A stretch of 41,381 nucleotides of DNA from DSWT01 sp035415725 (lineage in GTDB: Bacteria > Chloroflexota > Anaerolineae > B4-G1 > SLSP01): NCBI GenBank assembly GCA_035415725.1, contig DAOOGN010000025.1, positions 1 to 41,381 of the forward strand. Reading direction: 5' to 3'. How positions within the stretch are numbered: position 1 is the first letter of the stretch; each line of letters opens with the position of its first letter. A program made the position numbers and the translations under genes. The notes below the pieces were generated by a model, which saw nothing but the letters and a program-made list of their open reading frames with translations, made no database searches and was not told where the DNA came from. Positions 23,142 to 32,004 of the stretch are shown piece by piece.

Positions 23142-23993
23142 TCAATGACTTTCCCGGTGTCGCACGACCAGCACGGGGCGATGTGCTTCGGCAATGACCT
23201 CCTCGGTGATGCTGGGCATGTAAAATCGGCGTCCACTACTTTGGGGCGCATACGTTGAGCCGAGGGCCACCAGGTCATATTCGCCTGTGCGGATTTCCGC
23301 CATGATTTGTTCCGCCACGACGCCATGCCGCAGGCTGATCCCCGTGTCGATGCCGAGCGCGCGCAGGGTATCGCGTCCCGCTTTCAGATTGCGTCCCTGG
23401 GGGGTGTCGGTTTGCAAAAGCGCGCCCCACGCATCTTCGATTTCGTGCAAAACGGGATAGTGAAGGGTGGGCTGTGGAATCACATAGAGGATAGTGACCT
23501 CGGCGTGGGTAGCCTGGGCGATTTGCCCGACTAAGCGGATCGTCTCCACGGGATACCATAAATCGCTACTGCACAGCAGGATCCGTTGCAGCGTGGGACG
23601 GTCAGAAGGCACGATGAGTACCGGCACACTCACGGTTTGCAGGACACGGCGGATGAAAGGCCCCCGCAGCCAGCGCTGCAGTCGCCCGCGTTTCAGCAGT
23701 CCCACGATCACCAGGTCATACGGCACTGTTTCAGTCTGGGCGATGATGGCGCGCCGCGGCGTGTCCGTCTGGGTGAGTAAAGTACAGGGAAGTTCGGCTG
23801 TCCGCAAGCGCGTGCATACATCCGTTGCGGTCGTGACGAGGAGCGGTGAGGGGGATTGTGGCGTTGCTATCAGCAAGGTCACCTCGGCGTGCAAGTGCAA
23901 GGCGAGCCGTTCTCCCAATGCCAACACCGGTTGACTGCGCGGGGTGTCATCGATACATAGCAGCAGACGCATCACTTCCTCTGGCTTCTCCAT
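23142..23993 (-). CDS. Tandem universal stress protein (UspA family)
   Basis: A 283-residue protein with two Usp domains. The first begins MRLLLCIDDTPRSQPVLALGERLA and ends near VSVPVLIVPS. The second begins LQRILLCSSDLWYPVETIRLVGQIA and ends with YDLVALGSTYAP and HRPVLVVRHRE. The ATP-binding G-2x-G-9x-G motif is only partial in either domain, so nucleotide binding is uncertain. The ATG at 23993 has GGGGGAG about 6 nt upstream. It is a likely stress or starvation factor, monocistronic, downstream of the pst operon and separated from it by a truncated MITE. Confidence 0.85.
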   Translation of the reverse strand: MEKPEEVMRLLLCIDDTPRSQPVLALGERLALHLHAEVTLLIATPQSPSPLLVTTATDVCTRLRTAELPCTLLTQTDTPRRAIIAQTETVPYDLVIVGLLKRGRLQRWLRGPFIRRVLQTVSVPVLIVPSDRPTLQRILLCSSDLWYPVETIRLVGQIAQATHAEVTILYVIPQPTLHYPVLHEIEDAWGALLQTDTPQGRNLKAGRDTLRALGIDTGISLRHGVVAEQIMAEIRTGEYDLVALGSTYAPQSSGRRFYMPSITEEVIAEAHRPVLVVRHRESH

Positions 23994-24023
23994 AGTGTAC
24001 TCCCCCCATCTTCAATCAATGTC

Positions 24024-24060
24024 AGGACTTACGCAAGCCTGGCTCGAATCAAGCGGCGGA
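24024..24060 (-). mobile_element. Solo MITE end (copy C, truncated)
   Basis: It begins AGGACTTACGCAAGCC and continues for 37 bp as an exact reverse complement of the right end of copy A. It then stops abruptly, with no inner hairpin or second terminus. It lies between pstB and the universal stress protein gene. Confidence 0.88.
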
Positions 24061-24071
24061 ATAGTTACCAA

Positions 24072-24833
24072 TCAATAAAACTCTCCGGCCAGATAGGCGC
24101 GAGTCTTCGCTTCCTGCGGATTGTGCAGCACTTGTTCTGCCGGACCGTGTTCGATCAATTCGCCCATGTACATAAAAATCACGTAATCAGCCAAACGGCG
24201 CGCCTGGCGCAGAACATGGGTCACCATCACAATGCTGTAGTCCGTTTTCAATTCCAGCAGGCGGCCTTCAATGCGCTGTGACGAGAGCGGGTCCAGGGCG
24301 GACGTGATTTCATCGCAGAGCAGTACCTCCGGTTCGACGGCCAGACCGCGCGCCAGGCACAGTCGCTGCTGTTGGCCGATGGAGAGGGCGGAGGCCGGGG
24401 CGTTCAGACGATCCTTGACTTCTTCCCAGATGCCGGCAGCCTGGAGTTGCTTTTGCACCAGCGCATCCAGCACCTCGCGCTTGCGTATCCCATACAGTCG
24501 GGGGCCGTAGGCCACATTATCATAGATGGACATGGGCAGGGGGAAGGGGCGCTGCGCCAGCAGGCCGATGCGCTTGCGCACGTCGGTCACATCCACATCG
24601 GGCGCGTAGATGTCCTGCCCGGCGAAGAAAATCTGTCCCCACACCCGGACGCCGGGGGTCAACTCGACCAGGCGGCACATGGAGCGCAGTAACGTCGTTT
24701 TGCCACAACCCGACGGTCCGATGATGGCCGTGATCTGTCGCGCCGGGATGGCGACGCTTACATCTCGGACGGCCCGATGATCGCTATAGGCGACGTTCAG
24801 ACCTTGAACCTGGATAATGGGATCAGTATTCAT
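24072..24833 (-). CDS. pstB: Phosphate ABC transporter ATP-binding protein
   Basis: Powers the high-affinity phosphate importer at the inner face of the membrane. Walker A GPSGCGKTTLL, the Q-loop region, signature LSIGQQQRLCLARGLA, and Walker B VLLCDEITSALDP are all visible. The usual DEPTSALDP is DEITSALDP here, a Pro to Ile change outside the catalytic Glu. FSISR-type phosphate-group features and PstB length (253 residues) fit. The ATG at 24833 is chosen because the start lies 10 bp after the pstA stop; an upstream in-frame start at 24857 would overlap pstA. Confidence 0.93.
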   Translation of the reverse strand: MNTDPIIQVQGLNVAYSDHRAVRDVSVAIPARQITAIIGPSGCGKTTLLRSMCRLVELTPGVRVWGQIFFAGQDIYAPDVDVTDVRKRIGLLAQRPFPLPMSIYDNVAYGPRLYGIRKREVLDALVQKQLQAAGIWEEVKDRLNAPASALSIGQQQRLCLARGLAVEPEVLLCDEITSALDPLSSQRIEGRLLELKTDYSIVMVTHVLRQARRLADYVIFMYMGELIEHGPAEQVLHNPQEAKTRAYLAGEFY

Positions 24834-24843
24834 TGTTATGACC

Positions 24844-25701
24844 CTAGCGCACGACATGGCGGGTAAGATGTCGGGTGAGGAGCCGGGAGACGAGGCTGAT
24901 GAGCAGGACGATGAGGGTCAACACAAGCGCAGCGGCGTAAGCACGTTGGCGTACTTCGGGGACGGGCGTGCCCAGTTGGAAGAAGACGGCCAACGGCAGC
25001 GACGCCGCCGGACGCAGCAGTGAGGTGGGCAGTCGATCGGTGTAGCCGGCGGTGAACAGCACCGAGGCTGCGTCGCCGATGCCGCGTCCAAACGCCAGCA
25101 AAATCGCCGTCAACAGCCCTGGCAAGGTCTGGCGGAGCAAAACGTGCTGCGCCATCTCCAAGCGCGTCGATCCCAGAGCATAGGCGGCCTCCTTCAACTC
25201 GGCGGGGGCCATCTGCATGACCTCATCCATCGTGCGCACCATCACCGGCAATTCCAGTAGCGTCAACGTGATGATCCCCCCCAGCAACGAGGCGCGCATC
25301 CCCATCCACAACATTAAAATGAACCCAAAAGCTCCAAAGACGATGGAAGGCACCCCCCACAGCACATCGAGGGCCAGGCGTACCCCTTCAACCAGGCGTG
25401 CGTTTTTGGCGAACAGTTGCAGGTAAAACACGACACCCAGACTGAGCACCAGACTGAGCACGGTAGCACCGCCCGCCAATGCCAGCGAACCGGCAATCGC
25501 GTTGAGGATGCCGCCCTCTTTGCCCAGGTAATAGCCGCCCTGAGGCACTTGTGTCACCATGGCCCAATTGAGCGCGGGCAGTCCTTTGACCAGGACGGTC
25601 GCCAGGATGAGTACCAGACTTCCCAGGACGATGACCATCGAGATCAGCATCAGCCCGACGAAAAAGCGCTCTTCAATGTGTTTACGTTGGCGTCGTTTCA
25701 T
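24844..25701 (-). CDS. pstA: Phosphate ABC transporter permease
   Basis: A 285-residue inner-membrane permease with about six helices. The first is GLMLISMVIVLGSLVLILATVL; a periplasmic loop holds GGILNAIAGSLALAGG. The cytosolic EAA-type coupling motif is AELKEAAYALGSTRLEMAQHVLLRQTLPGLLTAILLAFGRGIGDAA, typical of PstA. The ATG at 25701 is used, 17 bp after the pstC stop. Confidence 0.93.
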   Translation of the reverse strand: MKRRQRKHIEERFFVGLMLISMVIVLGSLVLILATVLVKGLPALNWAMVTQVPQGGYYLGKEGGILNAIAGSLALAGGATVLSLVLSLGVVFYLQLFAKNARLVEGVRLALDVLWGVPSIVFGAFGFILMLWMGMRASLLGGIITLTLLELPVMVRTMDEVMQMAPAELKEAAYALGSTRLEMAQHVLLRQTLPGLLTAILLAFGRGIGDAASVLFTAGYTDRLPTSLLRPAASLPLAVFFQLGTPVPEVRQRAYAAALVLTLIVLLISLVSRLLTRHLTRHVVR

Positions 25702-25718
25702 CGTTCCTCGTATCCTTT

Positions 25719-26651
25719 TCACTCTGTCCGTTTGACGGCCCGCAGTAGAAACAGGCGTGCGATGATGGTGAAAATCAAGACAATCAACAATAAGATGAAT
25801 GCTGCTGCCAACAGCGCCGCATCGTAGAGAGGGATGGACATCATCTCGCCGTAGTTGTTGGCGATGAGCGCCGCCAGGGGATACCCGGCGTCGAAGATGG
25901 AGCGGGGAATCTGCGGCACATTGCCCACGACCATCATCACGGCCATCGTCTCGCCGAAGGCGCGTGAGAAGCCGAGGATGATGGAGGCGATGATGCCCGG
26001 CAGCGCACGACGCAACACGACGCCCTTGACGGTCTGCCAGCGGGTGGCGCCCAGCGAGAACGCCGCTTCGCGCAGGCCGTCCGGCACGGCATAAATGACT
26101 TCTTCTGCCGTCGAGATGATCACCGGGAAGATCATCGTCGCCAACACGATCCCCCCGGCCAGGATGCTGTAGCCGGTGGGATTCTGCGTCTGCAACAGCG
26201 TCACATGGGGAAAGTGCTGTTGGCTCCACGGGATGAGTATATCGCGGATGAAGGGCACAATCATCAGCACACCCCACAACCCGTAAACGACCGAAGGGAT
26301 GCCGGCCAGCAAGTCGATCAACGGTTTGACGATTTCGCGCAGACGATGCGGCGCATACTCCGCCAGGTAGATGGCGCACAACAGACACGGCGGGACGGCC
26401 AACAGCATCGCCAGCATGGTGACCGACAATGAACCGACGATAAAGGGGAGAAATCCAAACTCTTTTTGCAGCGGTCGCCATGCCGATGAGGTCAAGAGCT
26501 GGCCGATTGAGACGATATCCAGCAGAGGACGGGCGCGCAGCAACAGCGCCACCGCAATGAGTGGCACCAACGCAGCGGCCAGGGCTGCCAGCGCCCCCAT
26601 CCCCCATCCGGCAACTCGCTCTTGGCGTTGTCGGCGAGACACATTACTCAT
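25719..26651 (-). CDS. pstC: Phosphate ABC transporter permease
   Basis: A 310-residue permease with about six helices. Family marks include LLTSSAWRPLQKEFGFLPFIVGSLSVTMLAMLLAVPPCLLCAIYLAEYAP. The coupling loop is DGLREAAFSLGATRWQTVKGVVLRRALPGIIASIILGFSRAFGETMAVMMVVGN. It pairs with PstA to form the channel. It starts 20 bp after the pstS stop. Confidence 0.94.
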   Translation of the reverse strand: MSNVSRRQRQERVAGWGMGALAALAAALVPLIAVALLLRARPLLDIVSIGQLLTSSAWRPLQKEFGFLPFIVGSLSVTMLAMLLAVPPCLLCAIYLAEYAPHRLREIVKPLIDLLAGIPSVVYGLWGVLMIVPFIRDILIPWSQQHFPHVTLLQTQNPTGYSILAGGIVLATMIFPVIISTAEEVIYAVPDGLREAAFSLGATRWQTVKGVVLRRALPGIIASIILGFSRAFGETMAVMMVVGNVPQIPRSIFDAGYPLAALIANNYGEMMSIPLYDAALLAAAFILLLIVLIFTIIARLFLLRAVKRTE

Positions 26652-26671
26652 GACCCATTTCTCGTGATTCT

Positions 26672-27640
26672 CTACTCGATCTTCGCCAATTCCGTTTGTA
26701 CTTGCGCCTCGGTGAGGGGAATGTAGCCGGTGGGTTCGGCGAACGACTGCCCGGCGGTGAGTGTCCAGCGGATGAAGGCCAGTGTCAATCCGGTCGGCTT
26801 GCCTTTGGTAACCAGGTTGAGTCCCCGCGCAGGCGGCGACGGATAGCGCCGTTCGGCGATGGCAAGCATCACGCCTTGCTTGTCGGCGTAGTAGTTTTCG
26901 ACGTCGTCCAGGGTACCGTTCTCATTCATGTCTATCGGCGCAATGTCAAGGTTCTCGATAGGCTTGCCGGTGTTCATATCGTAGGCGAAGTTAAGGTTGT
27001 TGAAACCAATCCCCAGCGGGTCTTGGGCGACGGCTTCCGCCAGACCGGGATCACCGTAGACGGCCACGCCCTGCAAATCTTCTTGCTTGTACTGGCCGAG
27101 GTAGAGCGCCCATGTTTCGGCGGCGCCGCAGGCGTCGGAACGGGTGTAGACGTGGATTTCGTCAGTGATGCTGGCGTCGTCCAGAACATCCCCCCAGGTT
27201 TTGGCCTTTCCCATCCAGATGGCCTCGAAGTCGGCGCGGGTGAGACCCTGGGCTTGGATCCTGGCAAGCTGGGGGTTATGGGCATTGATGGTCGGCAGGA
27301 CTGCATCCGCAACCACGGTGACCCAGAACGCGCCCTGGTCAATTTCCTCCTGCTTGACCTCACGGGAAACCATGCCAATGTCGGCGGCCCCGGACAGCGC
27401 GTCGGTCATGCCCTTGCCGGCGCCGCCGGCCGAGATGTCGAATTGGACATCGGGATACACTTTCCGAAACTCCTCGCTCCACTGGACGACCATGGGGTAT
27501 AATGCCCAGGCACCGGAGATGGTGAGGGTGCCGCTCAACTTCTCGTCGTCGCCTGGATGATCCGTTTTGCTGCATCCGCCGAAAAGCAGGCTCATCACCA
27601 TCACCGCCGCGAAAACTTGGCCCCAGGTTTTACGTGTCAT
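26672..27640 (-). CDS. pstS: Phosphate-binding lipoprotein of the Pst transporter
   Basis: A 322-residue extracytoplasmic receptor. The signal peptide ends with the lipobox LLFGGC and mature residues begin CSKTDHPGDD. The PBP-like phosphate fold shows SGAWALYPMVVQWSEEF, FDISAGGAGKGMTDALSGAADIGMVSREV and YTRSDACGAAETWALYL (phosphate-binding Ser/Arg/Asp/Gly loops). A C-terminal GYIPLTEAQVQTEL is present. GGAGG lies at 27646-27650, just before the ATG at 27640; an upstream in-frame start is not supported by a ribosome-binding site. It lies 16 bp after the regulator gene stop. Confidence 0.93.
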   Translation of the reverse strand: MTRKTWGQVFAAVMVMSLLFGGCSKTDHPGDDEKLSGTLTISGAWALYPMVVQWSEEFRKVYPDVQFDISAGGAGKGMTDALSGAADIGMVSREVKQEEIDQGAFWVTVVADAVLPTINAHNPQLARIQAQGLTRADFEAIWMGKAKTWGDVLDDASITDEIHVYTRSDACGAAETWALYLGQYKQEDLQGVAVYGDPGLAEAVAQDPLGIGFNNLNFAYDMNTGKPIENLDIAPIDMNENGTLDDVENYYADKQGVMLAIAERRYPSPPARGLNLVTKGKPTGLTLAFIRWTLTAGQSFAEPTGYIPLTEAQVQTELAKIE

Positions 27641-27656
27641 ACTTGCCTCCTTATCA

Positions 27657-28100
27657 TCATTTCTCATTTTTAGTTTCTGGTTTCTCACTGCTCACTGCCA
27701 GATCTGCCAACGTCGTGTTTTCCATCATCTCGGCGACGACATCACGAACTTGCTTCATCACTTTACGCAAGCCGCACTTTTCCATATCCGGGCAGCCGCA
27801 CGTCTCGAAGGCGGTCGCGCTGACGCAGGGGATAGGCGCCAACGGTCCATCCAGCAAGCGGATGACTTCGGCCAGCGTGATGTCTTCCGGCGGACGGGCC
27901 AGGCTGTAACCACCCTGCGCCCCTTTTTGGCTGTTCACGATGCGTCCATGTTTCAAGGCAAGCAGAATTTGCTCCAGAAATTTTGTGGGAATGTTGTTTC
28001 GTTCTGCTAGTTCCTTGTTGGATATGGGGTTGTTGGTATAATGCGCGGCCAAGTCTTGGAGGGCGCGCAAACCATATTCTCCGCGTTTTGACAGTTTCAT
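27657..28100 (-). CDS. Rrf2-family (IscR-like) transcriptional regulator leading the pst operon
   Basis: A 147-residue dimeric winged-helix regulator. MKLSKRGEYGLRALQDLAAHY opens it; the recognition helix region is ISNKELAERNNIPTKFLEQILLALKHGRIVNSQKGAQGGYSLARPPEDITLAEVIRLLDG, the Rrf2 signature. Four cysteines at 92, 101, 103 and 109 (PCVSATAFETCGCPDMEKC) suggest an Fe-S cluster or redox/sulfur sensing, as in IscR/NsrR/RsrR-type members. The ATG at 28100 follows GGGAG. Only 16 bp separate it from pstS, so it is the first gene of an rrf2-pstSCAB operon. Confidence 0.9.
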   Translation of the reverse strand: MKLSKRGEYGLRALQDLAAHYTNNPISNKELAERNNIPTKFLEQILLALKHGRIVNSQKGAQGGYSLARPPEDITLAEVIRLLDGPLAPIPCVSATAFETCGCPDMEKCGLRKVMKQVRDVVAEMMENTTLADLAVSSEKPETKNEK

Positions 28101-28125
28101 ACGACTCCCGGAAGATGAACAAAGC

Positions 28126-28182
28126 ATATAAATTATATAGGTTTACTAGATTTAGTGTATACGACTTTATCAGGTTTGTCAA
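28126..28182 (-). promoter_or_regulatory. Promoter and palindromic candidate operator of rrf2-pstSCAB
   Basis: Read on the minus strand, TTGACA (28177-28182) and TACACT (28154-28159) lie 17 bp apart, a good sigma-70-type promoter. Just downstream of the expected start point is a perfect AT-rich palindrome, ATATAAATTATAT (28126-28138), within the leader. Its position would suit repression by the Rrf2 protein encoded immediately downstream; this is an inference. Confidence 0.65.
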
Positions 28183-28322
28183 GAGGGGAAAATGCGAATT
28201 CGGGTGCACCGACTTGAAAAGATGGACATTTTCACAGAATAGAGTACAACAATCCCTATCTGAAAATAGCATGGGTAGGCTGGGACTCCGGACCGTCCTA
28301 CCATGGGAGGACGAAAAGACAA

Positions 28323-29236
28323 TGGACATAAAACATACGTGCTGGTTCATTCGTGGCATTGGATTGTTGCTCAGTGTAGGGTTGATCGGCTGTACCGCAT
28401 CCACGCCTCTCCCGACGGCGATGCCGACCGCGCTGTCGCCGGCAACGTCGACCTCAGTGCCGACTGTCCGCCCGGCTACGGCAACATCGGAGCCACCGAC
28501 GGCACCCGCCACCGCTACCGCGCGTCCTACAGACACCGCCACACCCACACCGACCGCGCTGCCCACCTCCACGCCCACGGCAGCGCCGACCGCCACGGCG
28601 ACCGCGATACCCACGGAGACACCAACCCCAACGCCGGAATTCATCATCACACCGCTTGGGGCATTGCCCGACCATATAGATGAGGAGGTGACCGTAGTCG
28701 GCAAGGTGGTGGCGACGGCCAGCTTCTCGCAAGGGTTCAAGTTCACCCTCGACGATGGCTCCGGGAAGGTGACGTTGTTGATGTGGCACAACGTCTACGA
28801 CGATTGCTACGCCGCGCCGCGGCTAAACATCGGCGCGGAGGTGCGCGCCACCGGCGATGTAGGTCAGTACGAAGGGGAACTACAAGTCGAACCGCGCTTC
28901 GGCAGCCAGGTGAAGGTGCTACAGCCGGGCGGGGCGTTCGCGCCGCCGGTCGCGCTCAACACCCTGGGCAACTATCTGGGACAGGTAGTGCAGGTGAGCG
29001 GGGAAATCGGCAATGTTTCCGGTAGCAGCCAGAGTGTGACCATCTCCATTTTCGACGCCACCGGCGCGGCGCCGGTCTTTATCTGGCGTACCACCCTCGA
29101 CCGCATCCCCAACGCCAATCCTGCTCTGGGGACAGTCGGAACGCGCTTGCGGGTGATCGGCGTCGTCCAGGAATATCGCGGCAGCCTCGAAATCGTACCC
29201 ACGCTGCCCTACGATGTTGAAATACTGACGCCGTAA
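28323..29236 (+). CDS. Lipoprotein with Thr/Pro linker and OB-fold domains
   Basis: A 304-residue predicted surface lipoprotein. Signal peptide GIGLLLSVGLIGC ends in a lipobox cysteine. A long Thr/Pro/Ala linker (to about residue 105, made of TPTPTALPTSTPT-type repeats) projects the rest. Two OB-fold-like segments follow: EVTVVGKVVATASFSQGFKFTLDDGSGKVTLLMWHNVY and VVQVSGEIGNVSGSSQSVTISIFDATGAAPVFIW. These resemble the nucleic-acid-binding tRNA_anti/OB family found in exported proteins. Role unknown, possibly extracellular DNA or ligand binding. The ATG at 28323 has GGAGGA about 11 nt upstream. It is divergent from the rrf2-pst promoter. Confidence 0.8.
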
Positions 29237-29248
29237 CGTGTCACTATT

Positions 29249-30724
29249 TTATTCAGCCGCCGGCAGTTTCACCCGCGACAACGTCAGCGAGGACAGCACA
29301 AACAGCGCCGCGTACAGCGCGAAGATGACCAGATAACCCAAGCCCGGTCGCAGTGCGTTGAAGAAATCCGCCAGTGGGCCCCCCATCCCCGCGCCGACGA
29401 TCCCCGCGCCGGCGCCCGCCAGGTTCGAGATGCCCAGGTAGCGTCCCGCGTCCTGCTGCGGTGCGAGATCCGTGCCCAGCGCCCAGTTCGTCGCCATAAA
29501 CGTCCCCGCCCCCAGGCCGATGATGCAACCGGCGACGATGACCAGCGGCATCGTGGAAGCGAAAAGCAACAGCACCGTTCCACCCGCTGCGACGAGGCCG
29601 GCCAGCATCACCAGGCGCTTGCGCCCGATGCGATCCGCAAGATAGCCGCCGCCCAGCGCCGAGGGGATCAAGAAGCCCGCGACGGCTGCCATCAACATAG
29701 TGGTAGTGGTAGCCGGTTTGGGGACGTGCAGTACGTCTGCCAGATAATACTGGGCAAAGCCCTGCACCGACCCGACCGCCGCCAGAAAGAGCAGCCGGTT
29801 GACAATCCACCAGATGAAACTCTTTTGCTGACGCGCCTCTGCGCCGATCCCCACCCATGCGCCCAGGTAAACGCCCACGAAAATCGCGCCCGCCATGCCG
29901 ATCAATCCCATCAGACCGACGAAGGCCACCTGCACGCCGACCGATGCCCCACGCGTCGTGACCAGGTCGCCGCTGGCGGTGACCAACCATATTGCAAAGC
30001 GCGTCACCGTGACAAAGATCGCGGTGAGGAAAACCAGGCGCAGCAGCGCCTCGCTTATCCCACCGACGGGCTTGTCGCGCAGCGGCTCCTCGTGAACGCA
30101 GAACACCGTCACCAACGCCGAGAGAACGAATCCGGCGATGATGATCCCCACCACCGTTCCGACTTTACCCGCATCCACCAGCGGCCCAATGAACATCACC
30201 AGAAAAATGGGGATCAGTTCAAAGACGGCCTTGACGCCCGAGGCACGCCCGCGCTGGTGTTCCGGCACCAGGTCGGGGATGAGACCTTGCAGCGCGCCAT
30301 GCGCCACATTCGATGAGACTTGCAGCATGACGATGCCGAGCAACAGGACCACGTAGGCAGTGGGGACGCCGAACGTTGGCCGGAAAAAGCTATCCAGCGA
30401 CGAGCCGACAAACGCCGGCGCAAGCCCGACGATAACGAGGAACAGCACATTGAACACCGTCCCCGCTACAATGAAAGGCCGCCGTCGTCCATAACGGGAC
30501 ATACTGCGGTCGCTCAACATCCCGGCGAGGGGCTGTACCAGCATCGCCACCGCCAGGCCGACTACGCGCACCGTCGCCAGGTAGGTGTTCTTCTGCTCCG
30601 GCGGCATGAAGAGCAGTATCAGGTACGGCAGCAGAATCGGCGTGATTGTGCCGGAGGCGATGTTCAGCCCCAGCCAGTATGAGTTGATGGTCAGATAATC
30701 ATACCAGCGCATATCTTTTTTCAT
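29249..30724 (-). CDS. MFS transporter, GPH/sugar-symporter-like
   Basis: A 491-residue, 12-helix major facilitator. The loop 2-3 motif is GMLSDRSMSRYGRRRPFIVAGT, the form typical of the GPH/SLC45 group (sugars with cations). A second half-motif is GGYLADRIGRKRLVML. Substrate cannot be read. AGGAG precedes the ATG at 30724. It is downstream of, and co-oriented with, the TIM-barrel isomerase-like gene, separated by 143 bp holding a dispersed repeat. The gene ends 12 bp from the convergent OB-fold lipoprotein gene. Confidence 0.88.
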   Translation of the reverse strand: MKKDMRWYDYLTINSYWLGLNIASGTITPILLPYLILLFMPPEQKNTYLATVRVVGLAVAMLVQPLAGMLSDRSMSRYGRRRPFIVAGTVFNVLFLVIVGLAPAFVGSSLDSFFRPTFGVPTAYVVLLLGIVMLQVSSNVAHGALQGLIPDLVPEHQRGRASGVKAVFELIPIFLVMFIGPLVDAGKVGTVVGIIIAGFVLSALVTVFCVHEEPLRDKPVGGISEALLRLVFLTAIFVTVTRFAIWLVTASGDLVTTRGASVGVQVAFVGLMGLIGMAGAIFVGVYLGAWVGIGAEARQQKSFIWWIVNRLLFLAAVGSVQGFAQYYLADVLHVPKPATTTTMLMAAVAGFLIPSALGGGYLADRIGRKRLVMLAGLVAAGGTVLLLFASTMPLVIVAGCIIGLGAGTFMATNWALGTDLAPQQDAGRYLGISNLAGAGAGIVGAGMGGPLADFFNALRPGLGYLVIFALYAALFVLSSLTLSRVKLPAAE

Positions 30725-30769
30725 CGGATGGCTCCTGTTTTCAGCACGCAGCGTACCAATTCTGCGGCG

Positions 30770-30880
30770 GGGGGACTTTTTTCTCCCTCTCCCCAGTGTT
30801 TTCGCTGGGGAGGGAGCAGGGGCGAAAGCTACGGATTACAAAGGTTCGTCCATGGCCGTGTGGATAGTTACGCCAGGCCG
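30770..30880 (+). repeat. Dispersed repeat E, copy 1
   Basis: A CTCTCCCCAGTG...CTGGGGAGGGAG hairpin precedes AAAGCTACGGATTAC and GGTTCGTCCATGGCCG. The same order recurs at 36838-36955. This copy runs into the last codons of the adjacent isomerase-like gene (stop at 30868). Confidence 0.8.
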
Positions 30881-31746
30881 CGAATAACATCCCATGAAGC
30901 CAACGCCTCCTCGATCTCCAGCTCGAAAATGATGGGGCCGTTGAAATTCACTTCCGTCAGCCGGTCGAGGAAGCGCGCAAGGTCCAAATCACCCGTGCCC
31001 AGGACGCTGTGATCCTTGCCGTAGACGATCTCCTGCTGTGACGCCGGTATGGGCGCGTCGTGCAGGTGGATCTCGGCCAGACGCGGCAGGCACAATTCAA
31101 GCGCGTCGAAGAATTCCACGTCACCAGCGAAGCCCGACAGCACGTGCCCGGTGTCGAAGCAGAGCGACAGGTTAAGCTGCTCCGCCATTTCCAGCGTGAG
31201 ATCGAGCGGGAACTCAATCGTCTCAATCGCCAGTTGGCGGCTGGGGATGCCGGTCTCGCTCAAGAGGGTATGGAGGCTCTCCAGCGCGCCAGCCTGGAAC
31301 TGCCGCATCAGCATCGCCCGGCCCAAATCCGGCAATTTCATCCGGTAGAACTCTGCGGCGAGCGCGCCGGTGGCGTGCAGCACGTAGACCTCCGGTTGCA
31401 ACGGCAGCGTCGCACGGACGACGTCGATGAGCGCGCGGACCGATCCATGGCGCACCGGCGTCAGCGGCGTCGAGGGTTCCACGGACCACAGCGGCAGGTG
31501 GACGGTATACGCCAGCCCCAGTTCCGCCTTTAGTGCTGCCAGCCGTTCCATGGCGGATGGAGCAAATGCCTGCGGCATGAACATCACCAGATCGCCGCCT
31601 AACTCTACCAGGTTGAAGCCGTGAGCGTGCAACTTGCGTACCAACGGGGCGTTCTCGAAAGTGGTGATGTAGCCCATCATCTCTTGCGGACTCAACCCGG
31701 CAGGGATCAGTTCTTTCATCTGCATGGTCATGATGCCAAAACGCAT
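30868..31746 (-). CDS. TIM-barrel sugar-phosphate isomerase/AP endonuclease-2 family protein, possibly CbiR-like
   Basis: A 292-residue (beta/alpha)8 enzyme of the xylose-isomerase-like superfamily. Metal-ligand-type motifs are AYTVHLPLWSVEP, VYVLHATGA, LAIETIEFP, LSLCFDTGHVLSG, LAEIHLHDAP and IIFELEIEEA, giving the usual Glu, Asp/His, His and Glu ligands. The 'YTVHLPL', 'ETIE' and 'GkDHsvLG' features remind me of the CbiR cobamide-remodelling subgroup, but this is from memory and only moderate. AGGAGG precedes the start. It lies upstream of the MFS gene. The 3' end includes dispersed-repeat sequence. Confidence 0.75.
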   Translation of the reverse strand: MRFGIMTMQMKELIPAGLSPQEMMGYITTFENAPLVRKLHAHGFNLVELGGDLVMFMPQAFAPSAMERLAALKAELGLAYTVHLPLWSVEPSTPLTPVRHGSVRALIDVVRATLPLQPEVYVLHATGALAAEFYRMKLPDLGRAMLMRQFQAGALESLHTLLSETGIPSRQLAIETIEFPLDLTLEMAEQLNLSLCFDTGHVLSGFAGDVEFFDALELCLPRLAEIHLHDAPIPASQQEIVYGKDHSVLGTGDLDLARFLDRLTEVNFNGPIIFELEIEEALASWDVIRGLA

Positions 31747-31799
31747 AGGTATCCTCCTCGGAAAATAAACCGGTCAATAAGATAAGGGAGAATTTTTGG

Positions 31800-31842
31800 G
31801 GAGGATTTTGCAGGCAGGCTACGCCTGCCTGCAAAATCCTCC
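31800..31842. repeat. 20-bp-stem perfect palindrome
   Basis: Arms with GAGGATTTTGCAGGCAGGC at 31801-31819, pairing with 31823-31841 around a TAC loop, extended by one more G-C pair. A T-run follows on the plus strand. No plus-strand gene ends here, so it is more likely a short dispersed palindrome than a terminator. A C/G-rich hairpin follows at about 31850-31895. Confidence 0.8.
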
Positions 31843-32004
31843 ATTTTTTCTTCCCCTCCCCAGTCTGTTGGGCCGGGGACAGAGGAGGGGAAATCTCCTC
31901 ACCGTACTCACAGAACTCAACGGTTACGTCCGTTTAATCTGCTGATCGCATGGGCAGCCCATGACACAGGTCGGAAAAGTTGCAGGGATGATAGTACAGC
32001 TTTT

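Noticed and set aside
24844..26607. A 587-residue minus-strand reading frame
   Set aside because: Its first half is an out-of-frame shadow of pstC; only the last 285 residues (from 25701) are PstA, with its own start.
27763..28791. A 342-residue minus-strand reading frame with GVGVGVSVGIAVAV runs
   Set aside because: The Gly/Val runs are the reverse translation of the Thr/Pro linker of the OB-fold lipoprotein; the rest overlaps the regulator gene out of frame.
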